This document shows, piece after piece, positions 34,670-45,726 of a stretch of DNA of 64,000 nucleotides; the stretch's first letter is position 1; every line of letters starts with the position of its first letter. Both the position numbers and the translations under genes were made by a program. Source of the DNA: Pseudomonadota bacterium (GTDB lineage: Bacteria; Desulfobacterota; Syntrophia; Syntrophales; UBA8958); the NCBI GenBank assembly GCA_030057915.1, contig JASGUC010000027.1, positions 58,705 through 122,704 on the forward strand, given 5' to 3'. The notes below the pieces were generated by a model, which saw only the letters and a list, made by a program, of their open reading frames with translations, was not told the origin of the DNA and did no database searches.

Positions 34670-34774
34670 GCGGGGTAAATTTGTTCTCACTGTAAGTAGT
34701 TGATCTTGAATGATCTACTAAAACCGAGGCACGTCCTGTTTTCAGCCGCTTAGAGATAGAACAAATTTTCCGTG
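34670..34774. mobile_element. MITE-like element, copy A
   Basis: 105 bp, AT-rich against its surroundings. Terminal inverted repeats GGTAAATTTGTTCT and AGAACAAATTTTCC (one mismatch). Internal hairpin TAGTTGATC/GATCTACTA (34697-34720). Flanked by a 9-bp direct repeat ATCCCTCAG (34661-34669 and 34775-34783), the second of which contains the rel stop codon. Too short to encode a transposase. Copy B at 52702-52806 differs at only about ten positions. Confidence 0.85.
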
Positions 34775-34779
34775 ATCCC

Positions 34780-36927
34780 TCAGGATTTCTTCGTTCGTTC
34801 TATGGACAGCACGCACTTCACCTTCTTGATCGCCGCCACCATCCGGTTGAATTCCCCAAGATCGTGGACATCGACGCGGAAATTGCAGATCGCCCGCAGA
34901 TCCTGGGTGGTTTCCACCTCGGCGTGGCTGATGTTTATGTCCAGGGAGGAGATGACGGAGCTGACCTCGGCGATCACCCCTTTCTTGTCCTGGCATATTA
35001 CGAGGATATCCACCGGATAGGTCTGTTTTTCCTTGATGTTCCAGGAAACCTCGACGAATCGTTCGGCGTCCAGTTCCTGCAGGTTGGCGCATTGACTGGT
35101 ATGAATCGTAATCCCCCGCCCTCGGGAAATGTATCCTACAATCTCGTCGCCGGGGATGGGATCGCAGCAGTGGGCGAACCTCACGAGGACGTCCTCGATC
35201 CCCGTCAGGGAGATGCCCAGCGAGGCGACTCCCTTGGGCTTCTTCCTGCCCCGGTCAACAGCCGCCTCCTCGGCCTTGACGCCCGTCTCCGGCGCGAAGC
35301 GGTTGACGATGTGCTTGGCGGAGATGCGGCCGTAGCCGATGAGGGCCATCAAGTCATCGGGGGTGGCGATGTTTTGCTCCTCACAGATCTTTTTGAACTC
35401 GTCGGATCTCAGAAACTGCGAGAACCTGAGGTTCTGCTTCCTGAATTCCCTCTCCAGGATCTCCCGGCCGATCTCGATGCTCCGTTTACTCTCCTCCGCC
35501 TTGATCCAGTTCTTGATCTTGGAGCGGGCCCGGGAGGTCACCGCCCATTTCAGCCAGTCCTTACCGGGATGGTGGCCCGCCTGGGTGATTATCTCCACCG
35601 TGTCTCCGTTTTGCAATTCATACTTCAGAGGCACGATGCTCCGGTTCACCCGGGCGCCGATGCACTGATTTCCCACATCGGTGTGGATGCTGTAGGCGAA
35701 ATCGATCGGGGTGGCGCCTTTGGGAAAGGACTTCACGTCGCCGCCCGGCGTAAAGACATAAACCTCGTCGGGAAAGAGGGCCAGTTTGAGATTGGCCATG
35801 AATTCCCTGGGATTTTGTACCTCCTGCTGCACCTCGAGGAGTTCCCGGAGCTTCATGATCTGCTGATCGTCCGACCCCAAATCCACGCGCCGTTCCTTGT
35901 AGCGCCAATGGGCCGCGATCCCCTCTTCCGCCCATTCGTGCATCTGCCGGGTCCTGATCTGAATCTCCACGCGCTCCCCGTAGGGGCCGATTACGGTCGT
36001 ATGAAGCGACCGGTACCCGTTGGCCTTGGGCATGGCGATGCGATCCTTGAAACGGCCCGGAACGGGCTTCCAGAGGGCGTGGACGATGCTCAGGGCCTCG
36101 TAGCACTCTTTGTCCTTGTTGGCGTCCAGGATGATCCGGAAGGCAATGAGGTCATAGACCTCGTCGAAATCGATCCGCTGGCTGTTCATCTTGGTGTAGA
36201 TGCTGTAAAAATGCTTGGCCCTTCCCTCGACATCGCCCCGGAGCCCGTACTTGGCGATCTCCTTGGCGATGATCCCCCGCACTTCCTCTGTGTACTGCTC
36301 CCGCTGTTCCTTCTTCTTGTCGATCCTGCGGGCTATTTCGTGATAGGCGTCGCTGTGGAGATACAGGAAGGACAGGTCCTCCAGCTCGACCTTCATCCAG
36401 TTGATCCCCAGTCGATTGGCCAGCGGGGCGTATAGTTCCAGGGTTTCGGTGGCGATGTAGCGCTGTTTTTCCCGGGGCTGGAAATTCAGGGTCCGCATGT
36501 TGTGCATCCGGTCCGCGAGCCGCACAATGAGGATTCTCAGATCGGCGGACATCGCGAGGATCATCTTCCGGAAATTTTCCGCCTGCCGCTCCTCCTGGGA
36601 GCCGAAGGTGATCTTGCTGATCTTGGTCAGGCCCTCCACCAGGAAGGATACGTCCCTACCGAAAGCCGCCTCGATCTGTTCCGTGGTGGTCAGGGTATCC
36701 TCCACCGTATCGTGGAGCAGCCCGGTGATTATGGTGGCCGCATCGAGCTTCATGTCGGCCAGAATGCCGGCTACCTCCATGGGATGGGTCAGATAGGGCT
36801 CGCCGGACAGGCGCGTCTGTCCCTGATGGACGGTGGCGGAAAAAACATAAGCCTTCTCGATCATCTCCTGATCCGCCGGCGTCAGGTAGGATTGGGTTTT
36901 ATCGAGGATGTCGGTTATGCGGAGCAT
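34780..36927 (-). CDS. Bifunctional (p)ppGpp synthetase/hydrolase (Rel/SpoT)
   Basis: Makes and degrades the stringent-response alarmone. 715 residues: HD hydrolase domain at about 45-150, intact (YLTHPMEVAGIL, LLHDTVEDT); synthetase at about 235-345 (RAKHFYSIYTKM, MPKANGYRSLHTTVIGPYG); TGS at about 385-445 (DEVYVFTPGGDVKSFP); helical/zinc-finger region; C-terminal ACT from about 640. Both catalytic halves look complete, so a true bifunctional Rel. The MITE inserted exactly at its 3' end without altering the protein. Confidence 0.95.
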   Translation of the reverse strand: MLRITDILDKTQSYLTPADQEMIEKAYVFSATVHQGQTRLSGEPYLTHPMEVAGILADMKLDAATIITGLLHDTVEDTLTTTEQIEAAFGRDVSFLVEGLTKISKITFGSQEERQAENFRKMILAMSADLRILIVRLADRMHNMRTLNFQPREKQRYIATETLELYAPLANRLGINWMKVELEDLSFLYLHSDAYHEIARRIDKKKEQREQYTEEVRGIIAKEIAKYGLRGDVEGRAKHFYSIYTKMNSQRIDFDEVYDLIAFRIILDANKDKECYEALSIVHALWKPVPGRFKDRIAMPKANGYRSLHTTVIGPYGERVEIQIRTRQMHEWAEEGIAAHWRYKERRVDLGSDDQQIMKLRELLEVQQEVQNPREFMANLKLALFPDEVYVFTPGGDVKSFPKGATPIDFAYSIHTDVGNQCIGARVNRSIVPLKYELQNGDTVEIITQAGHHPGKDWLKWAVTSRARSKIKNWIKAEESKRSIEIGREILEREFRKQNLRFSQFLRSDEFKKICEEQNIATPDDLMALIGYGRISAKHIVNRFAPETGVKAEEAAVDRGRKKPKGVASLGISLTGIEDVLVRFAHCCDPIPGDEIVGYISRGRGITIHTSQCANLQELDAERFVEVSWNIKEKQTYPVDILVICQDKKGVIAEVSSVISSLDINISHAEVETTQDLRAICNFRVDVHDLGEFNRMVAAIKKVKCVLSIERTKKS

Positions 36928-37205
36928 CTTGCCACTGACAATTCCTGTGATTGCGGAGGGTTCCGGGGCGGCAATCGCTTCTCCGCCGGGCGTTGTCCGA
37001 CAAGAGGGCGCCCCTTCGGACCCTTGACATATGAATTACCCAAGCGTCAGGGTATCAAGTCGTCCCGTCGAACGGCGAAGAAGGCCATGCCCCGCCCACG
37101 AGAGGATCAGCCATTTCATCCTCCGTGCGCCCTATCATTTCAGGCCGCGCCCCGCCCACGGGAGGACCCCCAGGCCCCTCCGATTCTTCCGTCCCGCCGG
37201 AGTTG
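36928..37205. other. 278-bp intergenic region upstream of rel
   Basis: No gene. It contains two copies of GCCCCGCCCACG followed by AGAGGA or GGAGGA (37088 and 37148 areas), related to the CCCGCCCGTG repeats near 52.7-53 kb. No convincing rel promoter; TTGATA, 18 nt, TCATAT on the minus strand is the best candidate. Confidence 0.5.
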
Positions 37206-38911
<1,706 letters not shown>

Positions 38912-38912
<1 letters not shown>

Positions 38913-39988
38913 CAGACCTCCTTTTTTTCCTGTATTATCGACCGGATTTCCGCCAGTAGCTCGGCGGCGAAGTCCGCTTCCTTGACCTTTCTTACGATCT
39001 TACCCTTCCGGAAGAGCATCCCCGCCCCCCGTCCGCCGGCGATGCCGACATCGGCTTCCGCCGCCTCGCCCGGCCCGTTGACGACGCAACCCATGACGGC
39101 CACCTTTACATAGGTCCGCTCACCCCGGAGGCCCCTTTCCACCCTTTGGACCAGTTTTGGCAGATCGATCTCGCACCGCCCGCAGGTGGGACAGGAGATT
39201 ATCTCCGGACCGACCAGCCGGAGCCTCAAGGCCCGGAGGATCCCATAGGCGATGGGCAGTTCCCGGACCGGATCGCCGGTTACGGAAACCCGGATGGTGT
39301 CGCCGATGCCCTCGTGGAGGAGGGCGCCGATCCCGAGAGCGGATTTGATCGCCGCGCTCAACATGGTTCCCGCCTCGGTGACGCCCAGGTGGAGGGGATA
39401 GTCCACCCGGTCGGCAAGGAGGCGGTAGGCGCTGATGGTCGTGGGGACATCGGAGGATTTCAGGGAAACCTTCAAGCGGAAAAAATCCATGTCCTCCATA
39501 AGCCGGATGTGGGCCAGGGCGCTCTCCACCAGGGCCGCGGCCGTGGGCCCGCCGTGCCGGGCCAGCGTCCCCCGCTCCAGGGAACCGGCATTTACGCCGA
39601 TGCGGATCACCGTCCCCCGATCCCGGGCTGCCCGGACCACCTCGGGCAGGGCGCTCTTCTTCATGTTTCCGGGATTGATGCGGATCCCCTCCACGCCCGC
39701 CCCGATTGCCCGCAGGGCCAGGCGGCCTTGGAAGTGGATATCGGCGATGAGCGGGATGCGGATCCGTTTCTTAATGGCCGGGAGGGCCGCCGCCGCCTCG
39801 TCGTCCGGAACGGCGACCCGGACGATTTCACAGCCGGCCCTCTCCAATCTGCGGATCTGGGCCACGGTTTTCCCCACATCCCTGGTGTCCGTGGCGGTCA
39901 TGGACTGGACAGAAACCGGGGCGCCACCGCCAATCGGCACGTTTCCCAAAAAAAGCCTCCGGGTCAATCTCCTTTCACCTTTATCCAT
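38912..39988 (-). CDS. ispG: 4-hydroxy-3-methylbut-2-en-1-yl diphosphate synthase
   Basis: [4Fe-4S] enzyme of the MEP isoprenoid pathway converting MEcPP to HMBPP. 358 residues. [15 protein letters not shown] near the N-terminus, [20 protein letters not shown], and cluster-binding [13 protein letters not shown] with [11 protein letters not shown]. The frame is open far upstream into aspC, but homology begins at [21 protein letters not shown], so ATG 39988 with GGTGAAAGGAG nearby is chosen. dxr at 46.8 kb is another step of the same pathway. Confidence 0.96.
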
Positions 39989-40031
39989 AGCCTGTCCCGC
40001 CCGCGCCGGCCGCGCCCCCCTTGCCCCCGGG

Positions 40032-41225
40032 CTAACCGAGGCGGCCCAGGGCCGCCGCGATCCGGGCGACCCCCGTCTCGATGAGTTCCCGGGAGGTGGC
40101 ATAGGAGAGGCGCAGGTGCTTGTCCGCCCCGAAATCGGCACCGGGCACCACGGCCACATCGGCCTCATCGAGGAGATACGCCGCCAGGGAGGTGGAATCG
40201 GCGATGATCTTCCCCTGAAAGGAACGACCGAAAAACTCGGCCACGTTGGGAAACACGTAAAAGGCACCCTGGGGACTGGGGCAGGCCAGGCCGGGGATCT
40301 CGTTCAGAGCGGAAACGATGAGGTCCCGTCGCTCCCGAAAGGCCTCCACCATCGTCCTGACGGCCTCCTGACTGCCCGTGAGGGCCTCCACAGCCGCTTT
40401 CTGGGCAATCGAGGCGGGATTGGAGGTGTTCTGGCTCTGCAGCTTCGTGACGGCGGCGACAATCGGCGCCGGTCCGGCGGCGTAGCCGATCCGCCATCCC
40501 GTCATGGCGTAGGCCTTGGAAACCCCGTTGACGATCACCGTGCGGTCTTTCATCTCCTCGGAAACGGCGGCAATACTGAAGAATTCAAACCCGTCGTAGA
40601 GGATCTTCTCATAGATGTCGTCGGAGATGACCGTTATCTCCCGGGAGGCCAGGACGGCGGCCAGGGCGGCCAGCTCCTCCCGGCGATACGCCGCGCCGGT
40701 GGGATTGGCGGGGCTGTTGAGGATGAGGACCCGCGTCCGGTCCGTTACGGCGCCGCGCAGAAGTTCCGGCGTCAACTTGAAGCCCGCCGCCTCCTCCGTG
40801 GGGACAATGACCGGCGTGGCGCCGGCCAGGACGACGATATCGACATAAGACACCCAGTAGGGGGCGGGCACAATGACCTCGTCTCCTTCCTCGCACAGCA
40901 CTTGGATGAGATTGTACAGGGAGTGCTTGGCCCCACAGGAGACGACAATTTGGGACCGGTTGTAGTTCAGGCCGTGATCGCCCTCCATCTTCGCGGCAAT
41001 GGCGTCCTTGAGTTCGTCGATGCCCCCCACGGGCGTGTACTTCGTGAATCCGTCCGCGATGGCCCGGACCGCGGCCGCCTTGATGTTCTCCGGGGTGTCG
41101 AAATCGGGCTCGCCGGCGCCGAAACCGATGATGTCCCGCCCCTGGGCCCGGAGGGCGTTGGCTTTCATCGTAATGGCCAGGGTCGGAGAGGGTTTGATAC
41201 TCTGGATTCTCTTCGCAAATTTCAT
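40032..41225 (-). CDS. Class I aminotransferase, aspartate aminotransferase-like
   Basis: PLP enzyme of fold type I (subgroup I-gamma), 397 residues. Substrate loop GAGEPDFDTPENIK, PLP contacts APYWVSYVD and NSPANPTGAAY, and the Schiff-base Lys237 in VSKAYAMTGWRIGYAAG. Best fit is aspartate:2-oxoglutarate aminotransferase; glutamate-prephenate or other specificity in this subgroup cannot be excluded. Sits between coaD and ispG with short gaps. Confidence 0.9.
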   Translation of the reverse strand: MKFAKRIQSIKPSPTLAITMKANALRAQGRDIIGFGAGEPDFDTPENIKAAAVRAIADGFTKYTPVGGIDELKDAIAAKMEGDHGLNYNRSQIVVSCGAKHSLYNLIQVLCEEGDEVIVPAPYWVSYVDIVVLAGATPVIVPTEEAAGFKLTPELLRGAVTDRTRVLILNSPANPTGAAYRREELAALAAVLASREITVISDDIYEKILYDGFEFFSIAAVSEEMKDRTVIVNGVSKAYAMTGWRIGYAAGPAPIVAAVTKLQSQNTSNPASIAQKAAVEALTGSQEAVRTMVEAFRERRDLIVSALNEIPGLACPSPQGAFYVFPNVAEFFGRSFQGKIIADSTSLAAYLLDEADVAVVPGADFGADKHLRLSYATSRELIETGVARIAAALGRLG

Positions 41226-41252
41226 AAGTCCTCTCGTTAGGAGCGAATGTCG

Positions 41253-41744
41253 TTATTTCTTGTGGTTATACTTGGCCTGCAACTGCGCGAGGACGGCGTC
41301 GGGGACCAGCCCCTGCACGGAGCCACCCAGGCTCGCCGCCTCCTTGATGAGGTTGGAACTCGTGTAAAACCACTGGTAGCCCGTCATGAGGAACACCGTC
41401 TCCACATCCCTGTTGAGGCGCCGGTTGATGAGGGCCATCTGAAATTCGTACTCGAAATCGGAGACGGCCCGAAGACCCCGGAGGATGACATTCGCCCCCC
41501 GACTGCGGACGTAATCCACCAGGAGTCCAGGGGAGCAGTCCACATGGAGGCGCCGGTCGTCCCGGACCAGAACGTCCCTGATGAGTTCCATTCTCTCCTC
41601 CACGGTGAACAAGGATGTTTTGGCCGGATTATAGGCAACCAGGACGATGAGTTCGTCGAACATCCTCAAGGCCCTGGTGATAATGTCGATATGACCGTTG
41701 GTGATGGGGTCGAACGACCCGGGATAGACAGCGATTTTTTTCAT
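41253..41744 (-). CDS. coaD: Pantetheine-phosphate adenylyltransferase
   Basis: Penultimate step of CoA synthesis: 4'-phosphopantetheine + ATP to dephospho-CoA. 163 residues with the nucleotidyltransferase signature YPGSFDPITNGHIDII, VILRGLRAVSDFEYEFQMA and the C-terminal SSNLIKEAASLGGSV. Start ATG 41744 matches the family; an upstream in-frame codon at 41774 would extend into rsmD. Tail overlaps nothing; coaD follows rsmD with a 1-bp gap. Confidence 0.96.
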   Translation of the reverse strand: MKKIAVYPGSFDPITNGHIDIITRALRMFDELIVLVAYNPAKTSLFTVEERMELIRDVLVRDDRRLHVDCSPGLLVDYVRSRGANVILRGLRAVSDFEYEFQMALINRRLNRDVETVFLMTGYQWFYTSSNLIKEAASLGGSVQGLVPDAVLAQLQAKYNHKK

Positions 41745-41745
41745 C

Positions 41746-42315
41746 TCAATTCGATTCCTCCAAGGTGTGGTCAAAAAAGGTCAGCACCGTGTCGCCATGT
41801 CGTCGCTCCCCGCGGAGGCTGAATTTTCGCCCGCCCACGGCCGCGGGGATCTCTTCCCTGACGGAGCGCTGGAGGATCAGCATCCCGCCGGCGGCGACAA
41901 GATTCCCCCGGCGACAACACTCTATCGTGGCGCCGATCATGTCCCGTTCATAGGGGGGATCGGCAAAGACCAGATCGAAACTCTCCGCCCGCCTGCCCAA
42001 TATCGCCACGCCGACGGCGGCATCCACGTTCAGGACCCAAGTCCTCTCCTCCAGCCCCCAGGCGGCGAGCCGTTCCTTGAGCCTCCGGCTGGCAACGGGA
42101 TGCTTTTCGATGAAGACCGCCGTTTTGGCGCCCCTGCTTAAGGCCTCCATGCCCACGATCCCGGTGCCGGCGTAAAGATCGAGGAAATGGCGGCCGTATA
42201 GAGGGGGAAGGAGATTGAAGAGGGATTCCCGCACGGCGTCCGGCGTGGGACGGATGCCGCCGGTCTGGGGGGGCGGAATTCTTCTTCCCCGCATTTCGCC
42301 CCCGGTTATTCTCAT
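41746..42315 (-). CDS. rsmD: 16S rRNA (guanine-966-N2)-methyltransferase
   Basis: Class I SAM methyltransferase modifying G966. 189 residues; N-terminal RITGGEMRGRRI with RPTPDAVRESLFNLL, SAM site LDLYAGTGIVGMEALSRGA, and catalytic FADPPYER. The rsmD-coaD pairing is widespread and supports both calls. Confidence 0.95.
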   Translation of the reverse strand: MRITGGEMRGRRIPPPQTGGIRPTPDAVRESLFNLLPPLYGRHFLDLYAGTGIVGMEALSRGAKTAVFIEKHPVASRRLKERLAAWGLEERTWVLNVDAAVGVAILGRRAESFDLVFADPPYERDMIGATIECCRRGNLVAAGGMLILQRSVREEIPAAVGGRKFSLRGERRHGDTVLTFFDHTLEESN

Positions 42316-42372
42316 GTCCTGAATCTCCGTTTAAAATCGTCCCTCCGTCTCATCCAAGCGCCCGCGACGCCC

Positions 42373-43389
42373 TCACAGGTAGTCCCGGACCAGGATTTCC
42401 GCAATCTGGACGGCATTGAGGGCGGCGCCCTTCCGGAGGTTGTCGGAAACCACCCACATGTTGATGCCGTTGGCGATCGATTCGTCCTCCCGGATCCGGC
42501 CCACGAAGGTCTCATCGCGGCCGGCGGCGTCGATGGCCAGGGGATACCGCAGGTTCTTCGGGTCATCGATGACCTTCAAGCCCGGAGTCTTCGCCAGCAA
42601 TTCCCGGACCTCGTCGGCGGTGATCTTTTTTTCGGTCTCGATGTTTATGGATTCCGAATGGGCATAAAAAACCGGGACCCGGACCGTGGTCGCCGTCACG
42701 GCGATCGCATCGTCGTTCATGATCTTTTTGGTTTCGTTCACCATCTTCATCTCTTCCCTGGTATAGCCGTTGTCCAGAAAAATGTCGATCTGGGGCAGGC
42801 AGTTGAAGGCGATGCGATGGGGATATACCTTGACAACCGGCTCTCGCATCCCCAGCAGGGCGCGGGTCTGTTCGCTCAATTCCTCGATGGCCTTCTTGCC
42901 GGTGCCGGAGACGGCCTGATAAGTGGAAACGACGACCCTCTTGATGCGGACGGCGTCATGGATGGGTTTTAGGGCCGCCACCATCTGGATGGTGGAGCAA
43001 TTGGGGTTGGCGATGATGCCCCTGCGTTTGTACTGGGCGATCGCTTCGGGATTCACCTCGGGGACCACCAGGGGGACATCGGGCGCCATCCGGAAGGCGC
43101 TGGTGTTATCCACCACCACACATCCCGCCTGGACGGCGAGGGGGGCGTACTTCTCGGAAATTCCGCCTCCAGCGGAGAAAAGACCGATCTGGACATCCGT
43201 GAAGGAATCCTCCTTGAGGACCTCCACGGGAAGGTGCCGCCCCTTGTATTCCAGAGTCTTGCCCAGGGAACGTTCGGAAGCGAGGAGGCGCAACTTGGCG
43301 ACGGGAAAATCCCTCTCCTCCAGAATCTTGATCATTTCATTGCCCACGGCGCCGGTGGCGCCGACTACCGCTACATTGAAGAATTTCAT
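42373..43389 (-). CDS. asd: Aspartate-semialdehyde dehydrogenase
   Basis: NADPH-dependent reduction of aspartyl phosphate, on the lysine/threonine/methionine branch. 338 residues; VVGATGAVGNEMIKIL NADP site, catalytic Cys131 in IANPNCSTIQMVAAL, and IQTR-like NCLPQIDIF further on. Directly behind pssA; no shared pathway is evident. Confidence 0.97.
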   Translation of the reverse strand: MKFFNVAVVGATGAVGNEMIKILEERDFPVAKLRLLASERSLGKTLEYKGRHLPVEVLKEDSFTDVQIGLFSAGGGISEKYAPLAVQAGCVVVDNTSAFRMAPDVPLVVPEVNPEAIAQYKRRGIIANPNCSTIQMVAALKPIHDAVRIKRVVVSTYQAVSGTGKKAIEELSEQTRALLGMREPVVKVYPHRIAFNCLPQIDIFLDNGYTREEMKMVNETKKIMNDDAIAVTATTVRVPVFYAHSESINIETEKKITADEVRELLAKTPGLKVIDDPKNLRYPLAIDAAGRDETFVGRIREDESIANGINMWVVSDNLRKGAALNAVQIAEILVRDYL

Positions 43390-43437
43390 ACGCGAGTCTT
43401 CTCCTTACGGAAATTTGATGACTGCCCTGGGCGCCGG

Positions 43438-44208
43438 CTACACCAGCGCGTTCTTTCTCTCCGCGGCCGCCGCCGTTCCTTTCCGGTAAAGCTTGACTGC
43501 CAGCCACACGGGTCCGGAGAGGCTGTATCCCGCCACAAAGGTGAAAATCATGATCTGGGGTTCGGCGATTACCACGACCAGGATGCAGACAATGAAAACA
43601 AAGGACATGAACGGCTTCTTGGCGAAAAAATTCAAGTCCTTGAAACTGTAATACTTTATGTTGCTCACCATGAAGAGGGCCAGGACCAGGACGGAGATCA
43701 GGACCAGGGGATGATGGAAATGCCCCACCCCGCCCAATTTGTAATAGATCAGCACCCCCGTGGCCACCACCCCCGCCGCCCCCGGTATGGGCAGGCCGTT
43801 GAAGACCCGACTGTCGATTATGCCGATCTGGATGTTGAAACGAGCCAGACGCAGGGCGCCGCAGGTGACGAAGAGAAAGGCCACGACCCAGCCCCACCGT
43901 CCAAAATCCTGCAACGACCATGCATAGGCCAGAACGGCCGGGGCGACGCCGAAGGAGACGAGATCGGCCAGGGAGTCGTATTCGGCGCCGAATCTGCTCG
44001 TCGTGTTGGTCATCCTGGCGATCCTTCCGTCCAGGGCGTCGAGAACGGCGGCAATCAGGATGGCGACCGCGGCGACCTCGAACAGCCCCTTCATGGAGGC
44101 GATCATGGAGTAGAAGCCGGCGAAGAGGCTGGCCGTGGTGAAGAGATTCGGGAGCACATAAATGCCTTTTTTCATCTTTTCTTTTTGGAAACGAGGACGT
44201 TCTTTCAT
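43438..44208 (-). CDS. pssA: CDP-diacylglycerol--serine O-phosphatidyltransferase
   Basis: Membrane enzyme forming phosphatidylserine. 256 residues, CDP-alcohol phosphotransferase motif complete (DALDGRIAR, then FGAEYDSLADLVSFG), six to eight hydrophobic segments. The frame is open leftwards of psd's end to 44367, but ATG 44208 overlaps the psd stop by 4 nt and gives the normal N-terminus. Works with psd to make phosphatidylethanolamine. Confidence 0.94.
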   Translation of the reverse strand: MKERPRFQKEKMKKGIYVLPNLFTTASLFAGFYSMIASMKGLFEVAAVAILIAAVLDALDGRIARMTNTTSRFGAEYDSLADLVSFGVAPAVLAYAWSLQDFGRWGWVVAFLFVTCGALRLARFNIQIGIIDSRVFNGLPIPGAAGVVATGVLIYYKLGGVGHFHHPLVLISVLVLALFMVSNIKYYSFKDLNFFAKKPFMSFVFIVCILVVVIAEPQIMIFTFVAGYSLSGPVWLAVKLYRKGTAAAAERKNALV

Positions 44209-44846
44209 GGCAATTCTCCTATGGGCGTTTCCCCGGCCCGCACCTTTTCCCCTACCTGGACGCGGAGTAGGGCCCGGGGAGGCATGAAGACCTCGAGCCG
44301 CGATCCGAAACGGATCAGGCCGAATCTCTCCCCCTTGTCCATCTTCATCCCCTTGGCCGCCCAGCACACGATCCTCCGGGCCACCAGACCGGCGATCTGG
44401 ATGACGAGGATCTTCTCTCCGCCACCGATGTCGATCCTCAGGGCATTGCGCTCGTTATCCTCCGAGGCCTTGTCCAGATTCGCCGTAAGAAATTTCCCCG
44501 GATAATAGCGAATCTCCTCGACGACGCCTCCGTAGGGAATGCGATTCACGTGCACGCTGAAGATATTCATGAAGATGCTGACCTTCTGCAGGGGGCCCGG
44601 CAGCAGCTCGTGGCCGTTCACCGTTTCGATGCGAATTACCTTGCCGTCCGCCGGAGAGACGACGACCCGGGGATCGGCGGGAGGGGTGCGCCGGGGATTG
44701 CGGAAAAACCACACGACCCAGAGGGCGGTCAAACCGAAAATGACCGTCGCCCAGGTCCACTGGAAATAGACGCATACCGAAACGATGAGGACCGCGGAGA
44801 TTATGAAGGGCACACCCTCCGGTATGATCGGGCTGTCATGAGTCAT
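44205..44846 (-). CDS. psd: Phosphatidylserine decarboxylase (short proenzyme form)
   Basis: Pyruvoyl enzyme converting phosphatidylserine to phosphatidylethanolamine. 213 residues: hydrophobic N-terminus at about 12-45, VVSPADGKVIRIE, NIFSVHVNRIPYGG, and the self-cleavage site at RFGSRLEVFMP, where the Ser after Gly becomes the pyruvoyl group. This short form is common in deltaproteobacteria and archaea. GGAGGAGAGGAAAG precedes ATG 44846. Confidence 0.93.
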   Translation of the reverse strand: MTHDSPIIPEGVPFIISAVLIVSVCVYFQWTWATVIFGLTALWVVWFFRNPRRTPPADPRVVVSPADGKVIRIETVNGHELLPGPLQKVSIFMNIFSVHVNRIPYGGVVEEIRYYPGKFLTANLDKASEDNERNALRIDIGGGEKILVIQIAGLVARRIVCWAAKGMKMDKGERFGLIRFGSRLEVFMPPRALLRVQVGEKVRAGETPIGELP

Positions 44847-44884
44847 GGCTTTCTCCTCTCCTCCGTTTAATCGATCGTCCCGCG

Positions 44885-44913
44885 ATTCTAAGGGAATTCG
44901 CCGGCCCTGTCAA
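44885..44913 (-). promoter_or_regulatory. Sigma70 promoter for psd-pssA-asd and beyond
   Basis: Minus strand TTGACA, 17 nt, TAGAAT (11 of 12 consensus), about 35 nt before psd. The rest of the 212-bp gap to tsaB is GC-rich and has a CCCCCGGAACCGGGGG inverted repeat near 44930. Confidence 0.7.
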
Positions 44914-45058
44914 CATCGGCGGCCATACCTCCCCCGGAACCGGGGGCGCCTCATTGAAACCGCGCCGTCGTTGCCCTTGAGGCGTCAGCGTCCCGGCCCC
45001 CGCTTCCCCGGTCCATGCGGACCACGCCGGCGGCGATGGGCCGACGCCCCGGGGCGCC

Positions 45059-45724
45059 TCAGAGTTCCCGCCGGAGATACACCGGGGTCATCTGAACGGC
45101 CTCCGCGACCTCACCGTGCTCGGCCTTGCGGCAGGCGACCAGCCCCACCGCGGCGGCGCTTATCCGGCCCAGATAGGGGGGGGCGAAGAGCGTCCGGCCG
45201 CCCCGGCGGGCGTCGATAATTTCCCTGTAAACGACGGCGCCGCCGCCAAGGAACACCGCATCACCCTCGATCCGGTCCGCGATTTCCTCGGGGGCGAGGA
45301 GACGGTCGGCGCTGAGGCGGGTCAGACGCCCGGCGGCGTCGCTCCGGTAATGTCCGGCGTAAACCTGTCCGCGTTTCGCATCGATAACGGGACAGATCTG
45401 GTCCGCCAAACCCGCCGCGTTCATCGCCAGGGCCTCCAGGGTGGATACCCCAACGACGGGTCGGTCCATGGCGAGGGCCAGGCCCTTCACCGTGCCAACC
45501 CCGATCCGGAGGCCGGTGAAGGAGCCGGGGCCGATGGCGCAGGCGAAAAGATCGATAGCGTCGATGGGGAGGCCCGCTCCCCGCAGAAGATGTTCCACGG
45601 CGGGGAGGAGGAGTTCGGAGTGGTGACGCTCCACCGCGAAAAACACCTCCCCTAACGTCGCATCGTCGCTCATGAGGGCGACGGAAACCGTCTTTCCCGA
45701 GGTGTCCAAGGCCAGCAGCTTCAT
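45059..45724 (-). CDS. tsaB: tRNA threonylcarbamoyladenosine biosynthesis protein TsaB
   Basis: Partner of TsaD in making the t6A37 modification of ANN-decoding tRNAs. 221 residues of ASKHA fold: LALDTSGKTVSVAL, HHSELLLPAVEHLL, and IGPGSFTGLRIGVGTVKGLALA. Start ATG 45724, 2 nt after rseP. The frame is open upstream to 46141 but that part is rseP read out of frame. Confidence 0.94.
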   Translation of the reverse strand: MKLLALDTSGKTVSVALMSDDATLGEVFFAVERHHSELLLPAVEHLLRGAGLPIDAIDLFACAIGPGSFTGLRIGVGTVKGLALAMDRPVVGVSTLEALAMNAAGLADQICPVIDAKRGQVYAGHYRSDAAGRLTRLSADRLLAPEEIADRIEGDAVFLGGGAVVYREIIDARRGGRTLFAPPYLGRISAAAVGLVACRKAEHGEVAEAVQMTPVYLRREL

Positions 45725-45726
45725 GG

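Noticed and set aside
34670..34774. The AT-rich element as a small RNA gene or rel terminator
   Set aside because: The same sequence occurs upstream of rpsB with target duplications, which fits an inserted element better; no T-tract follows the hairpin.
34864..36435. 523-codon plus-strand frame opposite rel
   Set aside because: Antisense to a complete Rel/SpoT gene with all domains; composition-driven open frame.
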